Shown here: positions 45,676 through 55,415 of the stretch, in pieces | Layout of the letters: the number at the start of each line of letters is the position of its first letter | Position numbering within the stretch: the stretch's first letter is position 1 | NCBI RefSeq assembly: GCF_004801315.1 | Contig: NZ_SSNW01000005.1 | Coordinates: 69,193 to 133,192, forward strand | Direction: 5' to 3' | Length of the DNA: 64,000 nucleotides | From: Deinococcus sp. Arct2-2 | GTDB lineage: Bacteria > Deinococcota > Deinococci > Deinococcales > Deinococcaceae | The notes under the pieces: generated by a model | The model's database searches: none | What the model was told of the DNA's origin: nothing | What the model saw: the letters and a program-made list of their open reading frames with translations, nothing else | Program-made: the position numbers and the translations under genes

Positions 45676-46929
45676 GTGAATCCCGACGTTTCTGCGCCCG
45701 CCCTGCCCACCGTATTGGTCATCGTGGGGGGCAGCATGGCGGCGGTCAAGGCTCCCTCGGTGCTGCGGCGGTTGCGCGAGCGCGGGGCGCGGGTGCAGGT
45801 CATCGCCACCCGCGCCGCGCTGGAATTCATTACGCCCCTGAGTTTGTCCACTGCCGCCGACACCGCCGTCGCCACCGATGAAACATGGTTCGAGTCTCGC
45901 CCAGACGCCCAACACCTTGCTTTGGCACGGGCCGACGCGGTGGTGATCGTGGGTGCTTCAGCGGATTTGCTGGCGCGGGCGGCGGGCGGGCACGGGGCAG
46001 ACCTCGCCTCGGCCACGTTGCTCAGCGTGCGCGGCCCGGTGCTGTGGGTTCCGGCCATGAACGAGCAGATGTGGCTGCATCTGGCGGTGCAGGCCAACGC
46101 CGCCACCCTGCGCGGTTGGGGCCATCAGTTTTTGGGGCCAGAGGTAGGCGCGTTCGGCTCGCGGGGAGAGGGCGCGGGGCTGGGGCGCATGGCCGAACCG
46201 GAAGACATCGCAGCGGCGGCGTTGGCCTTACTCGCTTCGCCTGTGCCCCAAGACCTTGCGGGCGTGCGGGTGGTGGTGTCGGCTGGCCCCACCCGCGAGT
46301 ACCTCGATCCGGTGCGCTTTATCTCCAATCCCAGCAGCGGCAAGATGGGCTTTGCAGTGGCGCAGGAGGCCCAGTCACGCGGGGCAGAAGTCACGCTGGT
46401 CACGGGGCCAGTGACCCTGCCCGATCCGGCGGACATGCGTGTAGTACGAATCGAAACGGCGCTAGAGATGAAAGCCGCCGTAGACGAAGCCGCCCAGACT
46501 GCCGGAATCGTGGTCATGACCGCCGCCATTGCCGACTACCGCGCCGCGCAGCAATCGGGCGAAAAGCAGGCCAAAGTCGCGGGCGATGTGTCTATTCACC
46601 TCACCCCCAATCCCGACATTCTGGCGGGGCTGGGGGCCGAACAGCCCCACCACCCAGAGCGCGTGCTAGTCGGCTTTGCGATGGAAACGCACGCGGGCGT
46701 GGAGCGAGCGGCCCTGAAAGCCCAGCGCAAAAATGCAGACTTTATCTTGCTCAATTACCCCACCCGCGCAGGCACCAGCTTTGGCGGCGACGACAACCAA
46801 GTAACGCTGGTGCGCCCCGACGCCACCTTCGAGGACTGGCCCCGCATCAGCAAGCGAGAAGTGGCCCGCAAACTGCTGGACGAAGCAGTAAGCATCAGGC
46901 GATCAAAGTCTTTTCCTACTCACCACTGA
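45676..46929 (+). CDS. coaBC: Bifunctional phosphopantothenoylcysteine decarboxylase / phosphopantothenoylcysteine synthetase
   Basis: This 417-residue CoaBC makes 4'-phosphopantetheine in coenzyme A synthesis. The CoaC half (1-185) has [20 protein letters not shown], a His in [10 protein letters not shown] and PAMNEQMW, but the region usually written ACGDxGxGRM reads [14 protein letters not shown], so the substrate-clamp Cys is Phe. The CoaB half (195-405) has [36 protein letters not shown] and [19 protein letters not shown]. The last eleven residues ([10 protein letters not shown]) and stop are encoded in a type III repeat. The start is a GTG at 45676. Confidence 0.9.
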   Translation: MNPDVSAPALPTVLVIVGGSMAAVKAPSVLRRLRERGARVQVIATRAALEFITPLSLSTAADTAVATDETWFESRPDAQHLALARADAVVIVGASADLLARAAGGHGADLASATLLSVRGPVLWVPAMNEQMWLHLAVQANAATLRGWGHQFLGPEVGAFGSRGEGAGLGRMAEPEDIAAAALALLASPVPQDLAGVRVVVSAGPTREYLDPVRFISNPSSGKMGFAVAQEAQSRGAEVTLVTGPVTLPDPADMRVVRIETALEMKAAVDEAAQTAGIVVMTAAIADYRAAQQSGEKQAKVAGDVSIHLTPNPDILAGLGAEQPHHPERVLVGFAMETHAGVERAALKAQRKNADFILLNYPTRAGTSFGGDDNQVTLVRPDATFEDWPRISKREVARKLLDEAVSIRRSKSFPTHH

Positions 46930-46942
46930 CCACTCCCCACTT
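46917..46942. repeat. Type III repeat at the end of coaBC
   Basis: TACTCACCACTGACCACTCC with CCAC, one arm of the type III family; it encodes the last codons of coaBC and precedes the argR promoter region. Confidence 0.55.
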
Positions 46943-46970
46943 CCCGCCTTGTTGCATTATTCACCGTATA

Positions 46971-46984
46971 TGCATACTATTGCA
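46971..46984 (+). promoter_or_regulatory. Candidate ARG box before argR
   Basis: TGCATACTATTGCA matches the 14-base core of an arginine-repressor box (TGnATwwwwATnCA) with one or two deviations and ends two bases before the argR start GTG. An overlapping GTATATGCATAC palindrome begins at 46967. Binding here would give negative autoregulation. Confidence 0.45.
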
Positions 46985-46986
46985 GG

Positions 46987-47448
46987 GTGCTCAGCAAGGA
47001 TCAGCGCCAAAAGCGCATTCAGGACATCATCGCCCGCGAGAGTGTTTCCACGCAGGCGGATCTCGTCGCGCGGCTGCGGGCCGACGGCGTGCATGTCACT
47101 CAGGCCACCGTCAGCCGCGATATCAACGAACTCCGGCTGGTGCGCCTGCCCATCGGTAAGGGCCGCCACCGTTACGCCTTAGCGCAGGTGGCGGGGCACG
47201 GCAACGTAGAGGAAGAACTGGCCCGCCTGTTCCAAAACTTCGTGCACGACGTAGACCGGGGCGAAAATGTCTTGGTCATCCGTACCGCAGACGGCCACGC
47301 CACCGGGGTTGCCCTGCTGCTAGATCGCCTGCGCCGAGACGACATCGTGGGCACCATTGCCGGAGAGGACACGATTTTTGTGGTGGCCCGCACGATTGCC
47401 GAGGGTGAGGAATTGATGGAAGAGCTGAATGCCTTGATGATTGGTTAG
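46987..47448 (+). CDS. argR: Arginine repressor ArgR
   Basis: A 153-residue regulator. The N-terminal winged helix ([43 protein letters not shown]) is followed by a hinge and the C-terminal hexamer/arginine-binding domain ([40 protein letters not shown]). It represses arginine synthesis genes when arginine is bound. The GTG start follows ATTGCAGG. A perfect hairpin closes the gene at 47452. Confidence 0.93.
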   Translation: MLSKDQRQKRIQDIIARESVSTQADLVARLRADGVHVTQATVSRDINELRLVRLPIGKGRHRYALAQVAGHGNVEEELARLFQNFVHDVDRGENVLVIRTADGHATGVALLLDRLRRDDIVGTIAGEDTIFVVARTIAEGEELMEELNALMIG

Positions 47449-47451
47449 ATC

Positions 47452-47498
47452 GTGGAACGTGGATCGTGGTCAAAGCCTAACCACGATCCACGTTCCAC
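47452..47498. terminator. Perfect 19-base hairpin between convergent argR and the histidine kinase
   Basis: GTGGAACGTGGATCGTGGT (47452-47470) and ACCACGATCCACGTTCCAC (47480-47498) are exact complements with a 9-base loop, in the 68-base gap between two convergent genes. It lacks a T-run on either strand but is long and stable; it may terminate both. Its words recur at 15793-15903. Confidence 0.6.
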
Positions 47499-47516
47499 AC
47501 TCCTGTTTCCCCGGTT

Positions 47517-49106
47517 TCAAGGCACATCCTCTTCACTCAGATCCGGCACATTCCCAATCGGCACCTGCACATGGGCCACCGTGCCCACGCCCACTTCACT
47601 TTCTATCCAGATTCGCCCGCCGTGCGCGTCTACGATTCCTTTGGCAATGCTGAGGCCGAGGCCCGCGCCGCCCTGATCCCGGCTGCGGCTGTCTTCTACC
47701 CGGTAAAAGCGGTCGAACAGGCGTTTTAGATGTTCGGGGGCTATGCCGGGGCCGTCGTCGCGCACACTCAGGCGAACTTCTTTGGGTTTGCCTGCGGTCA
47801 CTTCCTGCGGCGTGCTTTCCAGCGTAATCGTGGTGGCTCCGGCCTTTAGGGCGTTGCCCACCAGATTGATGATGACCTGCTTCATGCGGTCTGGGTCGCC
47901 TTCGAAAGGAATGTCTTCGCCTGTGGCGGTCAGCACGGTGTTTTGGGCCTGTGCCAACGGCGCGAGTTCGCGGGCCACATCGGCCAGAAACAGGCTGGAC
48001 AAAATAGGTTGGTGCGTCAGGGTCAGTGCGCCGCTGTCGGAGCGGGCCAGTTGTAGCAGGCTGGCAATCAGGTTGGTCAGGCGCTCCGATTCGCTGCGAA
48101 TAATATTCAGGCTTTCTTGCTGCTGCCCGCTGGGGCTGGTGCGCCGCAGCAGGTAACTGGCGTGCCCGCTGATGGCCGTTACTGGCGTCCTGAGTTCATG
48201 ACTGGCATCCGAAGTAAAGCGCCGCTGGGCCTCGAACGAGCTTTCCAAGCGTCCCAACATGGCATTCAGCGCCTGTGCCAACGACTGAACCTCGTCGCCT
48301 GTGGAGGGTTCGGGCACCCGTTCACCGAGGTTTTGGCCGCCAATACGCTCGGCGGCCCGCTGAACGAGGCGCAGGGGCTGCATGGCTTGTCCGGCCAGCA
48401 AGTAAGACCCTGCGCCCGCCGTGACCAAACCGCCCAAAAATAGCAGCAGAATTATGCTTCGCAACTGCGCCAACGTAAAGGTGAGCGTAGACAGGTCGCG
48501 GCCCACATAGGTCATTGCGAAGGTTTCGCGGGCCGTGCCAAAGGCGCTAGTTTCCAAGAGTACCGGGGCCAGCGTAACCAGCACCCGCATAGATACCGGC
48601 GGGGCGAACTGTTTTTTGACTTGCCGGGTCAAAATCATCTGCCGACCAGGAGAGGAGATCAGGCTTACCAGTTCGGCGTCAGATAGCCGAATAGGGGCGC
48701 TGGGGTCAATGCCGACGCTTTGGCGGGTACCATCGGCCAGCGTGCGGAGGACAGTTAGCAGTTGGGCGCGGGCCTGTTCGGACTTGGCCCGCGCAAACTC
48801 ACTGGTCAGGCTGTCTTGGTCATAGAAGGCCAACTGTTCGATTTGGATGGCCGATTCGGGGAAAAAAGTGCGGGCGGGAAGCAACAATGCTTCCGCATCA
48901 CTATTCCCCCCGATGGTTGATTTCAATTCAATCTGGCTGTAGATGGTGGTGAATTGGGCGTATGTGGTCTGCAATTCCCGATCCATCCCACTGATCAGGT
49001 TGGTTTTCATCATCAGCAGGGTGGCAAAAGCGACGCCTGTCAGCAGTACGGCCAGCAACGCCGTGTAGAACAGCGTCAAGCGCCAGCGTAGGGTCACGCC
49101 GCCCAC
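47517..49106 (-). CDS. Membrane sensor histidine kinase
   Basis: A 529-residue kinase with two membrane helices (about 8-32 and 215-240) around an extracytoplasmic sensor, a HAMP domain, the H-box [16 protein letters not shown] with phospho-His at 303, and the ATPase motifs [27 protein letters not shown] and [19 protein letters not shown]. The regulator at 49202 is transcribed toward it, 95 bases upstream. I remember a regulator-kinase pair (DR2418-DR2419) of this layout in D. radiodurans; I cannot check it here. Confidence 0.93.
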   Translation of the reverse strand: MGGVTLRWRLTLFYTALLAVLLTGVAFATLLMMKTNLISGMDRELQTTYAQFTTIYSQIELKSTIGGNSDAEALLLPARTFFPESAIQIEQLAFYDQDSLTSEFARAKSEQARAQLLTVLRTLADGTRQSVGIDPSAPIRLSDAELVSLISSPGRQMILTRQVKKQFAPPVSMRVLVTLAPVLLETSAFGTARETFAMTYVGRDLSTLTFTLAQLRSIILLLFLGGLVTAGAGSYLLAGQAMQPLRLVQRAAERIGGQNLGERVPEPSTGDEVQSLAQALNAMLGRLESSFEAQRRFTSDASHELRTPVTAISGHASYLLRRTSPSGQQQESLNIIRSESERLTNLIASLLQLARSDSGALTLTHQPILSSLFLADVARELAPLAQAQNTVLTATGEDIPFEGDPDRMKQVIINLVGNALKAGATTITLESTPQEVTAGKPKEVRLSVRDDGPGIAPEHLKRLFDRFYRVEDSRSRDQGGAGLGLSIAKGIVDAHGGRIWIESEVGVGTVAHVQVPIGNVPDLSEEDVP

Positions 49107-49201
49107 CCGGAATTACAGGCGGCGCGGCGGGCAAAGGGGGAACACATCACCCCTCCACTCTATCGCGCCCCAGTGTGAAGCTTATTCAGGCTTATTTGCA
49201 A

Positions 49202-49879
49202 TTATTCTTCGCGCAGCACGTAGCCCACACCGCGAACCGTATGAATCAAGCGGCGCTCTCCACCCTCTTCGAGTTTGCGCCGCAGATAACCGATATACAC
49301 GTCCACCACGTTGCTGCCGCCCGTATATTCCGGCCAAACTTTTTCCTCGATTTCAAAGCGGCTGAAGACTTTGCCGGGGTTACGGGCCAGCAATTCCAGC
49401 AGCTCGAATTCTTTGGCGCTCAGTTCCACACGCCGTCCACCCCGGAAGATTTCGCGGCCATCGAGATTCATGACCAGATCGGCCACGCGGACTTCTCCGG
49501 TGACGGCGGGATTCACGCGGCGCAGGTGGGCACGCACGCGGGCCAGCAGTTCCTCAATAGAGAAAGGCTTGATCAGGTAGTCGTCTGCGCCGCTGTCCAG
49601 CCCTTCCACCTTGTCCTGAATGCCGTCTTTGGCGGTCAGAATGATGATGGGCGTGTTGCTGGTCTTGCGAATGCGGCGGGCCACTTCAAGGCCGTCCAGC
49701 ACAGGCAGCATCAAATCCAGAATAACGAGGTCGGGGTTGACTTCACGGAATTTAGACAGGCCGGTCACGCCGTCGAAGGCCACTTCTGTAGCGTAGCCTT
49801 CGGCGGCAAGTTCCAGCTCGATAAAGCGGGCGATGTCTTTCTCATCTTCAATCACGAGAACCAGCGGCTTGCGTTCCAT
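49202..49879 (-). CDS. OmpR-family response regulator, DrRRA-like
   Basis: A 225-residue regulator: receiver domain with VIEDEKD (acidic pocket), phospho-Asp55 in [19 protein letters not shown]; winged helix from about 130 with [42 protein letters not shown] and [13 protein letters not shown] (shown in part). It strongly resembles what I remember of D. radiodurans DrRRA, a regulator needed for radiation resistance, but identity is not proved. A 12-base palindrome lies in its leader at 49899-49910. Confidence 0.93.
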   Translation of the reverse strand: MERKPLVLVIEDEKDIARFIELELAAEGYATEVAFDGVTGLSKFREVNPDLVILDLMLPVLDGLEVARRIRKTSNTPIIILTAKDGIQDKVEGLDSGADDYLIKPFSIEELLARVRAHLRRVNPAVTGEVRVADLVMNLDGREIFRGGRRVELSAKEFELLELLARNPGKVFSRFEIEEKVWPEYTGGSNVVDVYIGYLRRKLEEGGERRLIHTVRGVGYVLREE

Positions 49880-49898
49880 AGGGTCAGTTTAGAGACCG

Positions 49899-49910
49899 TT
49901 CTCATGAGAA
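49899..49910. promoter_or_regulatory. 12-base palindrome upstream of the response-regulator gene
   Basis: TTCTCATGAGAA is a perfect palindrome 20-31 bases before the regulator start ATG at 49879. It could be an operator; the location in the leader or near the -10 region fits. No second copy is seen. Confidence 0.35.
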
Positions 49911-49924
49911 GCCGCGCCGTGTGC

Positions 49925-50572
49925 TTAACCAGCTTTCATGTGGCTGTTCTGGTGGGGCGCTGTGCTGGGCCTAAGCTGCGCGGTAAAAGCCACACATTCG
50001 GTGTTGAAACCGTGCAGTGTGAGCAAGTGCCGAGGCAGATAGGCCACGTGCGGCAGAGAAGCCATCTCGGACGCGCCGCCGCACACCAGCGTTTCACCGG
50101 GATCGGCGGCGCTGCACAGGCGGCAGGCGTAATTGACGGGGAGGCCGTAGGCACTGCGCTGCCCGCCCACCATGCCCGTGATGACTTGGCCCACCGCCAC
50201 ACCGCTACGAACCTGAAGGGTGACGCCCAACATGGCGGCCAACGAGAGCCGCGCCGATCTTTCATGGGCTTCGAGGGCCGCCGTAATGCCTGCACTCACC
50301 TGATGCTCATTCCAGAGCGCCAGCACCGCGTCGCCTTGATGTTGCAGCACTTGGCCGCCCCGCGCCTCGAAACTCAGGATCAGGACTTGCACAAATTCGG
50401 CCATCAGGGAAGTGTAATGATCGAGCGGCAGCAGATGTGCCAAGCGCGTGCTGCCCACCAAATCCACCATGACCAAGCAGGCCAGTTGCGAGGGCGTGGC
50501 CTGCGCCGGGAGGGGAAGCAGCAAGTCGGATGGCATAGGGATAGGTTGATGATGCCTGAGCCATTTGCTCAC
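49925..50572 (-). CDS. Class III adenylate/guanylate cyclase-type protein
   Basis: A 215-residue protein made mostly of a class III nucleotide cyclase catalytic domain: [14 protein letters not shown] has the first metal-binding Asp, [16 protein letters not shown] has the second, and [24 protein letters not shown] is the conserved transition-state segment. It should make cAMP or cGMP from ATP or GTP, if the remaining residues are complete. It is short and lacks a visible sensor domain. The ATG at 50572 starts it; a later ATG at 50536 is possible. It follows the regulator in the same direction. Confidence 0.78.
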   Translation of the reverse strand: MSKWLRHHQPIPMPSDLLLPLPAQATPSQLACLVMVDLVGSTRLAHLLPLDHYTSLMAEFVQVLILSFEARGGQVLQHQGDAVLALWNEHQVSAGITAALEAHERSARLSLAAMLGVTLQVRSGVAVGQVITGMVGGQRSAYGLPVNYACRLCSAADPGETLVCGGASEMASLPHVAYLPRHLLTLHGFNTECVAFTAQLRPSTAPHQNSHMKAG

Positions 50573-50797
50573 GTAAACCCCATGAGGTCTTCATCTCAGT
50601 GTGACTCAGAAATCTGTCAGAAAGATCTCATTTAACAAGTGGACTGGTGGTATTGCTCATCCTGAAAAACCCACCAAGAACAGCTTGTTGAGGGCGAATG
50701 TAGGACTGAAGCGCTGCAACTGGCTCCCGCCAGAAGGTAAAGAAAGTCTTTAAATGTGAAAAATTCAACTCTAATAAAGAGGGAGCCGATCCTGTGC

Positions 50798-51244
50798 CTA
50801 GAAGTCACGCTCTACAGCGAAGCCGTGGAGGAGTGGCAGCGTCCGGAAGGTCACCCAGTCTCCGGGGCGGGCGTCGGGCAGCGGCGTAAAGCTGGACAGC
50901 ACCAGCGGTAGCCGCGCCCGTACTACCCAAGAGCGGCGCGACACGTCCAGCACTTCGCCCACGCCTTCCAGCCCCGATATCCCGATCACAGTCAGTTGCT
51001 CGCGGGCATCTTCGGGCTTGGGGCACGGTTCGGTGGCCGCCAAGTCCAGAATGCCGTGTACCACCAGCCTAGCTGGGCCGGGGCGCACCACGTAGGGGCC
51101 GCTGCGGTCAAACAGATACAGCACGCGCCCGCCCGACGAAAATTCCAGCAGGGGGCTGCCTTCCCGCTGTGGATAGACCTGACCCACTGCCGCCCACGCC
51201 GCGTAGCGCGAAGCAAATTCGGTTTCTGAACTTTCCAGCGTCAC
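50798..51244 (-). CDS. Conserved-looking protein of unknown function
   Basis: A 148-residue protein with Glu/Ser-rich start ([18 protein letters not shown]) and a beta-rich remainder ([65 protein letters not shown]). No domain is recognised, and no signal peptide. It is upstream on the minus strand of a 225-base gap that I see nothing in, apart from AT-rich sequence. Function unknown. Confidence 0.65.
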   Translation of the reverse strand: MTLESSETEFASRYAAWAAVGQVYPQREGSPLLEFSSGGRVLYLFDRSGPYVVRPGPARLVVHGILDLAATEPCPKPEDAREQLTVIGISGLEGVGEVLDVSRRSWVVRARLPLVLSSFTPLPDARPGDWVTFRTLPLLHGFAVERDF

Positions 51245-51327
51245 GCGGTTTCCGGGGAAGAGGAGGCGGGCAGCGGGGCGGGGGAGGCGGACATTCCCCG
51301 GAGTCTAGCGGGCGGCGGGCCTGTTCG

Positions 51328-51669
51328 TCAGTCTGCTTCTGCGGAGTCCAACCAAGATTCCAACCCAGAGTCTAGTTCAGATTCCAGCCAAGCCAGCGTG
51401 GGACGGTCTTCGCGGCGCACAGGGGGCGTGCCGTCGGGCAGGGCGTCCAGCAACGTGTCGGCCCGCTCTAGGGCAAAGGTGCCCTCTACTTCACGCAGCA
51501 TATGAATCATCACCAGCCCGCTCAAGCGCTCCAATTCGGCCCATGCCCGCGATCCGGCCTCATAGTGGTCTCGCTCGCGCAGCAGCAAGGTCAGGGCGTG
51601 GCGTTCCTGACCCTCGGCGAAGGCAAGGCGAATCTCGTCGGGAATGCCTACCCGTTGACCGTGCGCCAC
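51328..51669 (-). CDS. Small helical protein coupled to the prenyltransferase gene
   Basis: About 113 residues from a GTG at 51669, starting inside the last codons of the prenyltransferase gene (22-base overlap). The product is helical and acidic ([50 protein letters not shown]) with an acidic Ser-rich end. I do not recognise the family. It is likely co-translated with the prenyltransferase. The start is uncertain. Confidence 0.6.
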   Translation of the reverse strand: MAHGQRVGIPDEIRLAFAEGQERHALTLLLRERDHYEAGSRAWAELERLSGLVMIHMLREVEGTFALERADTLLDALPDGTPPVRREDRPTLAWLESELDSGLESWLDSAEAD

Positions 51670-52535
51670 ACCACATCCACCACAACGCCCGCCAGCATGG
51701 TCAGGGCCAACCACATGTTCGCGTCGAAAAAGGCGACGTTGGCGCGGGTCAGGTCATTGGGGTTCACGATGCGGTGTTCGTACAGCAGGATGCCGCCCAT
51801 CACCACCGCCGCGAGGTAGTACCACCCGCTGGCTCCCGCCGCCACGCCCACCGCCAGCAGCAGCAAAAAGGTGAGGGCGTGGCTGCCCGCCGCAATTTTT
51901 AGTGCCTGCGGAATGCCGAAGCGTACCGGAATGCTCTTGACGTTATTGCGCCTATCGAAGTCGTAGTCCATCGTGGCGTAAATCACGTCTAGCCCGATCA
52001 TCCAAAAAATGACGACGGCCCACAAGAGCCATGCGGGGGGTGCAAATTCCCCCGTAACCGCGATCCAGCCGCCCGCTGCCGCCGCCCCGTCCGTAATGCC
52101 CAACCACGCATGGCATAGCCACGTAAACCGCTTGGTGTAGGGGTAGCCGATCAGGAATACCACGGCCAGCGGCATAAGCCACAGGCACAGCGGGTTCAGT
52201 TGGGCGGCGGCAAAGGCCATAACCACGAGGCTGACCACCACCAGCGTCCACGCCTGCGCGGGCGTAATTTTGCCGCTGGGCACTTCGCGGCCTGCCGTGC
52301 GCGGATTCCCTGCATCGATAAAGCGGTCTATGACCCGGTTGGCCCCCATCGCCGCCGTGCGGGCCGACGCCATCGCCACCGTGACCCAGATCAGCACGCT
52401 CCAGCCCGGCCAACCGGTGCCGTTCACCGCCAAGCTCGCCAGCAGCATCCCCGCGTAGGCAAACGGCAGCGCAAAGACCGTATGCTCAAATTTCACGAGG
52501 TCGAGGTAGGTCTTGACTTGGGCGGCGGCGTTCAT
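51648..52535 (-). CDS. UbiA-family prenyltransferase (menaquinone MqnP-like)
   Basis: A 295-residue membrane enzyme with about eight hydrophobic segments. The two Asp-rich motifs of UbiA enzymes are [23 protein letters not shown] and [17 protein letters not shown] (shown here in part: [23 protein letters not shown]). It joins a polyprenyl tail to an aromatic acid; in this phylum the futalosine route to menaquinone uses a UbiA-like MqnP, and the ubiX gene at 25253 fits that. The ATG at 52535 is preferred to a start ten codons earlier. It overlaps the downstream small gene. Confidence 0.9.
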   Translation of the reverse strand: MNAAAQVKTYLDLVKFEHTVFALPFAYAGMLLASLAVNGTGWPGWSVLIWVTVAMASARTAAMGANRVIDRFIDAGNPRTAGREVPSGKITPAQAWTLVVVSLVVMAFAAAQLNPLCLWLMPLAVVFLIGYPYTKRFTWLCHAWLGITDGAAAAGGWIAVTGEFAPPAWLLWAVVIFWMIGLDVIYATMDYDFDRRNNVKSIPVRFGIPQALKIAAGSHALTFLLLLAVGVAAGASGWYYLAAVVMGGILLYEHRIVNPNDLTRANVAFFDANMWLALTMLAGVVVDVVWRTVNG

Positions 52536-52582
52536 ACGCCAAACAGAATACGCCTCCGCTCTCATCTGACCTGAGATGAGGG

Positions 52583-52795
52583 TTACAGGCCCGTTTGGGG
52601 TGGGTCGGCGGGGGTGGGCTGTAAGGCTTGTGGCGACTCTTCTGCCTCAGCCAGCCGCTCTTTTTTCGGGCAGTTTGCCCACTGGCCTGCCTGAGTCCAA
52701 ATTAGGGTGTCGCTGGGCAACTGCTGCCACGCCGGAAGGCTGGAATCAAGCAGGGCGTGTGGCCGGGCCAGCTTTGACGGTGCAGACTCGCGCAT
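52583..52795 (-). CDS. Possible 70-residue protein
   Basis: ATG at 52795, on the same strand as its neighbours, encodes [21 protein letters not shown] then [20 protein letters not shown], with a Pro/Gln/Ala-rich end. It has no recognised domain and no clear ribosome-binding site. The codon pattern is plausible for the genome but the plus strand also has an open frame here, so it may not be a gene. Confidence 0.35.
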   Translation of the reverse strand: MRESAPSKLARPHALLDSSLPAWQQLPSDTLIWTQAGQWANCPKKERLAEAEESPQALQPTPADPPQTGL

Positions 52796-52859
52796 AGGCC
52801 GTAGCCTGCGCTGGGCGTGTCAGAGGGCGGTCAATGCCAGTTTGTGTTTGAGGTTCAGG

Positions 52860-53240
52860 TCAGCGCGTTTTCGGTTGCAGCACCAGCGCCTGTGTTTCCT
52901 TCACCACGCTTAGGCTCCGCAGGACGTCCTTGTCCAAATCGCCTGCTTGGGCCAGCGCCTCCGCTTTTTTGCGGTCAATCGTAGCCACTTCCAGCGCCGC
53001 CGCGTCTCCAAAGACTTCCCGGAACCGTTCTACTGGGTATTCCACCCGCCGCGAAATTTTCAAACTGGCCCGGTAGAGGTCGGTTTCAGCCTGCTCGCCC
53101 GTTTGAAGCGCCGCCTTGATCTGCACGCCGAGCGCCTCTTTTTCGGCCTCTAGCCCCAGCATGGTGTCGCGCAGCATGGCGTACCGTTCCAGTAGTTCGG
53201 CCAGCGTGGGTTCTTGGGTGGGGTCGAGCGCGTCCATCAT
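52860..53240 (-). CDS. Helical protein of unknown function
   Basis: About 126 residues from an ATG at 53240 (MMDALDPTQEPTLAELLERY). It is almost all helix, with a coiled-coil-like segment (LGLEAEKEALGVQIKAAL), then ISRRVEYPVERFREVFGDAAALEVATIDRKKAEALAQAGDLDKDVL (shown in parts: RVEYPVERFREVFG, IDRKKAEALAQAG). This layout is seen in small phage-like or DNA-binding accessory proteins, but I do not recognise it. Position between the prenyltransferase and the winged-helix gene gives no clear clue. Confidence 0.6.
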   Translation of the reverse strand: MMDALDPTQEPTLAELLERYAMLRDTMLGLEAEKEALGVQIKAALQTGEQAETDLYRASLKISRRVEYPVERFREVFGDAAALEVATIDRKKAEALAQAGDLDKDVLRSLSVVKETQALVLQPKTR

Positions 53241-53335
53241 GGGCTTCAGATTAGCGTTCTGGCGGGCCAATGGCAGGGCGTCTGCTGCATTCCAGCCGCG
53301 TCTGCCCAACGAGAGCGCCGACTAATACACGCCTT

Positions 53336-53650
53336 TCAATCGGAAGGTGGTTCACCCGGCGCGGGAGCCAAGAGTGCCAGCAGATCGCCCACGCTGCGGT
53401 GAGCCTCCAGTGGGTGGCGCAGGGCGAAAGCGGCGTTCACGGCGTAGCTGTTGCGGCGGCCCGTGCGCGTGCGGGTCAGCGTTCCCGACTGCTCTAGGTC
53501 ACGCACGATGCGCTGAACTGCCCGCTCGGTGATGCCCACTTCTAGCGCCACTTGCCGCAACGTCGCGTCGGGTTGGCGTACCAGATACAGCAACACATGC
53601 GTGTGGTTGGTCAAAAACGTCCATTGGCTGGGGGGCGGGGTGAGGGTCAT
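53336..53650 (-). CDS. Winged-helix transcriptional regulator
   Basis: A 104-residue protein with a winged helix: HVLLYLVRQPDATLRQVALEVGITERAVQRIVRDLEQSGTLTRTRTGRRNSYAVN (shown here in parts: ATLRQVALEVGITERAVQRI, LEQSGTLTRTRTGRR) is a MarR/ArsR-like recognition helix and wing. The ATG at 53650 is divergent from icd at 53817, so it may control icd or itself. No sensor domain is visible. Confidence 0.82.
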   Translation of the reverse strand: MTLTPPPSQWTFLTNHTHVLLYLVRQPDATLRQVALEVGITERAVQRIVRDLEQSGTLTRTRTGRRNSYAVNAAFALRHPLEAHRSVGDLLALLAPAPGEPPSD

Positions 53651-53816
53651 GGGTGGGGGCAACTGAGGTTCAGTCTAACTGGCCTCATTGCCGTTGTTTC
53701 ATCCCTCCTCCCCCAAGTCTGGACGAAGTACAAAATACGATATCCAATACGCGACAAATATTTCGCTAATATAGACACAGACAAGTCGCCCACTTCGCAC
53801 CCAAGGAGAATTCCCC

Positions 53817-55325
53817 GTGACCATTCCAGACGTAACTCAATCGCCCGCCCAACCTATCGCCCAGCCTGCTTCCAGCCCCGTCCTCATTCCCATCGCCATT
53901 GCTCACGGCGACGGCATCGGCCCCGAAATCATGGCCGCCACGCTCCGCATTCTGGCGGCGGCGGGCGCACGCATAGACCCGCACGAGGTGGCGGTGGGGC
54001 AACAGGTGTACTTCGGCGGTGTGTCTTCGGGCGTGGCCCCCGATGCGTGGGAGACCCTGCGGCGCACCGGAGTGCTGCTGAAAGGCCCGATTACCACCCC
54101 ACAAGGCGGCGGCTACAAAAGCGTGAACGTGACGCTGCGGAAGGCGCTGGGCCTGTATGCCAACGTGCGGCCTGCGCGGGCTTATGCACCGTTTGTAGCC
54201 ACACATCACCCGGCCATGGACTTGGTGATCGTGCGCGAAAACGAAGAAGACCTGTATGCCGGAATCGAGCACCGCCAGACCGACGAGGTGTACCAGTGCC
54301 TGAAACTGGTAACCCGCGACGGCTGCGAGCGGGTGGTGCGCTACGCCTTCGAATATGCCCGCGCACATGGACGGCGCAAGGTCACGGCCATGACCAAAGA
54401 CAACATCATGAAGCTCACCGATGGCCTGTTTCACCGAGTCTTCGATGAAGTGGCCGCCGAATATCCTGACCTGAAAGCCGATCACATGATCGTGGACATT
54501 GGCGCGGCCCGCCTCGGCGCACGCCCTGAAACCTTCAACGTGATCGTGACCCTGAACCTGTACGGCGACATCTTGTCCGACATCGCCTCTGAGGTGTCTG
54601 GGTCAGTGGGCTTGGGTGGCAGCGCCAATATCGGGGCGTCGGTGGCCATGTTCGAGGCAGTTCACGGCAGCGCCCCCGATTTGGCGGGCCAAGACAAAGC
54701 CAATCCCAGCGGCCTGCTGAATGCGGCGGCCTTGATGCTGACCCATATCGGGCAGGGTGAGGTGGCCCAGCGGATTCAGAATGCGTGGCTGTGTGCATTG
54801 GAAGACGGCTTTCATACCGCTGATGTGGCGGGGCCGCATACCGTCCAGCAGGTGGGCACGCAAGCTTTTGCCGACGCGGTTATAGAGCGCTTAGGCCGTC
54901 TGCCCCAGCACCTCCCCGCCGTGAGTGGCTTGGGCAATGCCCCCGCCATCAGTGTGCAGGTCAAGGCTCGCCCCCGCGCCGTCAAGCAGTTGGTAGGCAC
55001 CGATGTGTTTCTGGAATGGTGGGCGGCAGACCGCAACCCCGAAGTGTTGGGCCAGCAGCTAGAGGGCGCGGCAGGCGAGGGCTGGCGGCTCGACATGATC
55101 TCCAACCGGGGCGTGAAGGTGTGGCCGCAGGGCCTCCCCGAAACCACCTGTGCCGATCACTGGCGCTGCCGTTTCATGTGGCAAGACCCGGCACAACCGG
55201 TGGGCCACGCCGACGTACTAGCGCTGCTGGCGCGGGTGTCGGCGGTGGGGCTGGACTTCGTGAAGACCGAACACCTCTACACCTTCGACGGTCAGGCGGG
55301 CTATACGGCGGGGCAGGGGCAATAG
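53817..55325 (+). CDS. icd: NADP-dependent isocitrate dehydrogenase, Thermus type
   Basis: A 502-residue dehydrogenase that converts isocitrate to 2-oxoglutarate and CO2 in the citric acid cycle. The N-terminal domain shows IAHGDGIGPEIM, the substrate-binding SVNVTLRKALGLYANVRPAR, and VIVRENEEDLYAGIEH. KANPSGLLNAAALML and MFEAVHGSAPDLAGQ are the nucleotide and dimer parts. It carries about 150 extra C-terminal residues compared with the E. coli enzyme, as in the ~496-residue Thermus enzyme. The GTG start follows AAGGAGAATTCCCC, a strong ribosome-binding site. An AT-rich promoter with TAATAT lies upstream. Confidence 0.95.
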   Translation: MTIPDVTQSPAQPIAQPASSPVLIPIAIAHGDGIGPEIMAATLRILAAAGARIDPHEVAVGQQVYFGGVSSGVAPDAWETLRRTGVLLKGPITTPQGGGYKSVNVTLRKALGLYANVRPARAYAPFVATHHPAMDLVIVRENEEDLYAGIEHRQTDEVYQCLKLVTRDGCERVVRYAFEYARAHGRRKVTAMTKDNIMKLTDGLFHRVFDEVAAEYPDLKADHMIVDIGAARLGARPETFNVIVTLNLYGDILSDIASEVSGSVGLGGSANIGASVAMFEAVHGSAPDLAGQDKANPSGLLNAAALMLTHIGQGEVAQRIQNAWLCALEDGFHTADVAGPHTVQQVGTQAFADAVIERLGRLPQHLPAVSGLGNAPAISVQVKARPRAVKQLVGTDVFLEWWAADRNPEVLGQQLEGAAGEGWRLDMISNRGVKVWPQGLPETTCADHWRCRFMWQDPAQPVGHADVLALLARVSAVGLDFVKTEHLYTFDGQAGYTAGQGQ

Positions 55326-55415
55326 CCTGACCTTTCCTCACCTAACTAGCCGGATGCCAGACAACTGACAGGCGGGGCGGCGGCCTCTCCCGGCCCCACG
55401 TTCTAGGATAGCCGG

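Noticed and set aside
49880..49924. A radiation/desiccation response motif (DdrO box) before the DrRRA-like gene
   Set aside because: The palindrome TTCTCATGAGAA is not the TTATGTCAT-type motif; I found no such motif elsewhere in the window.
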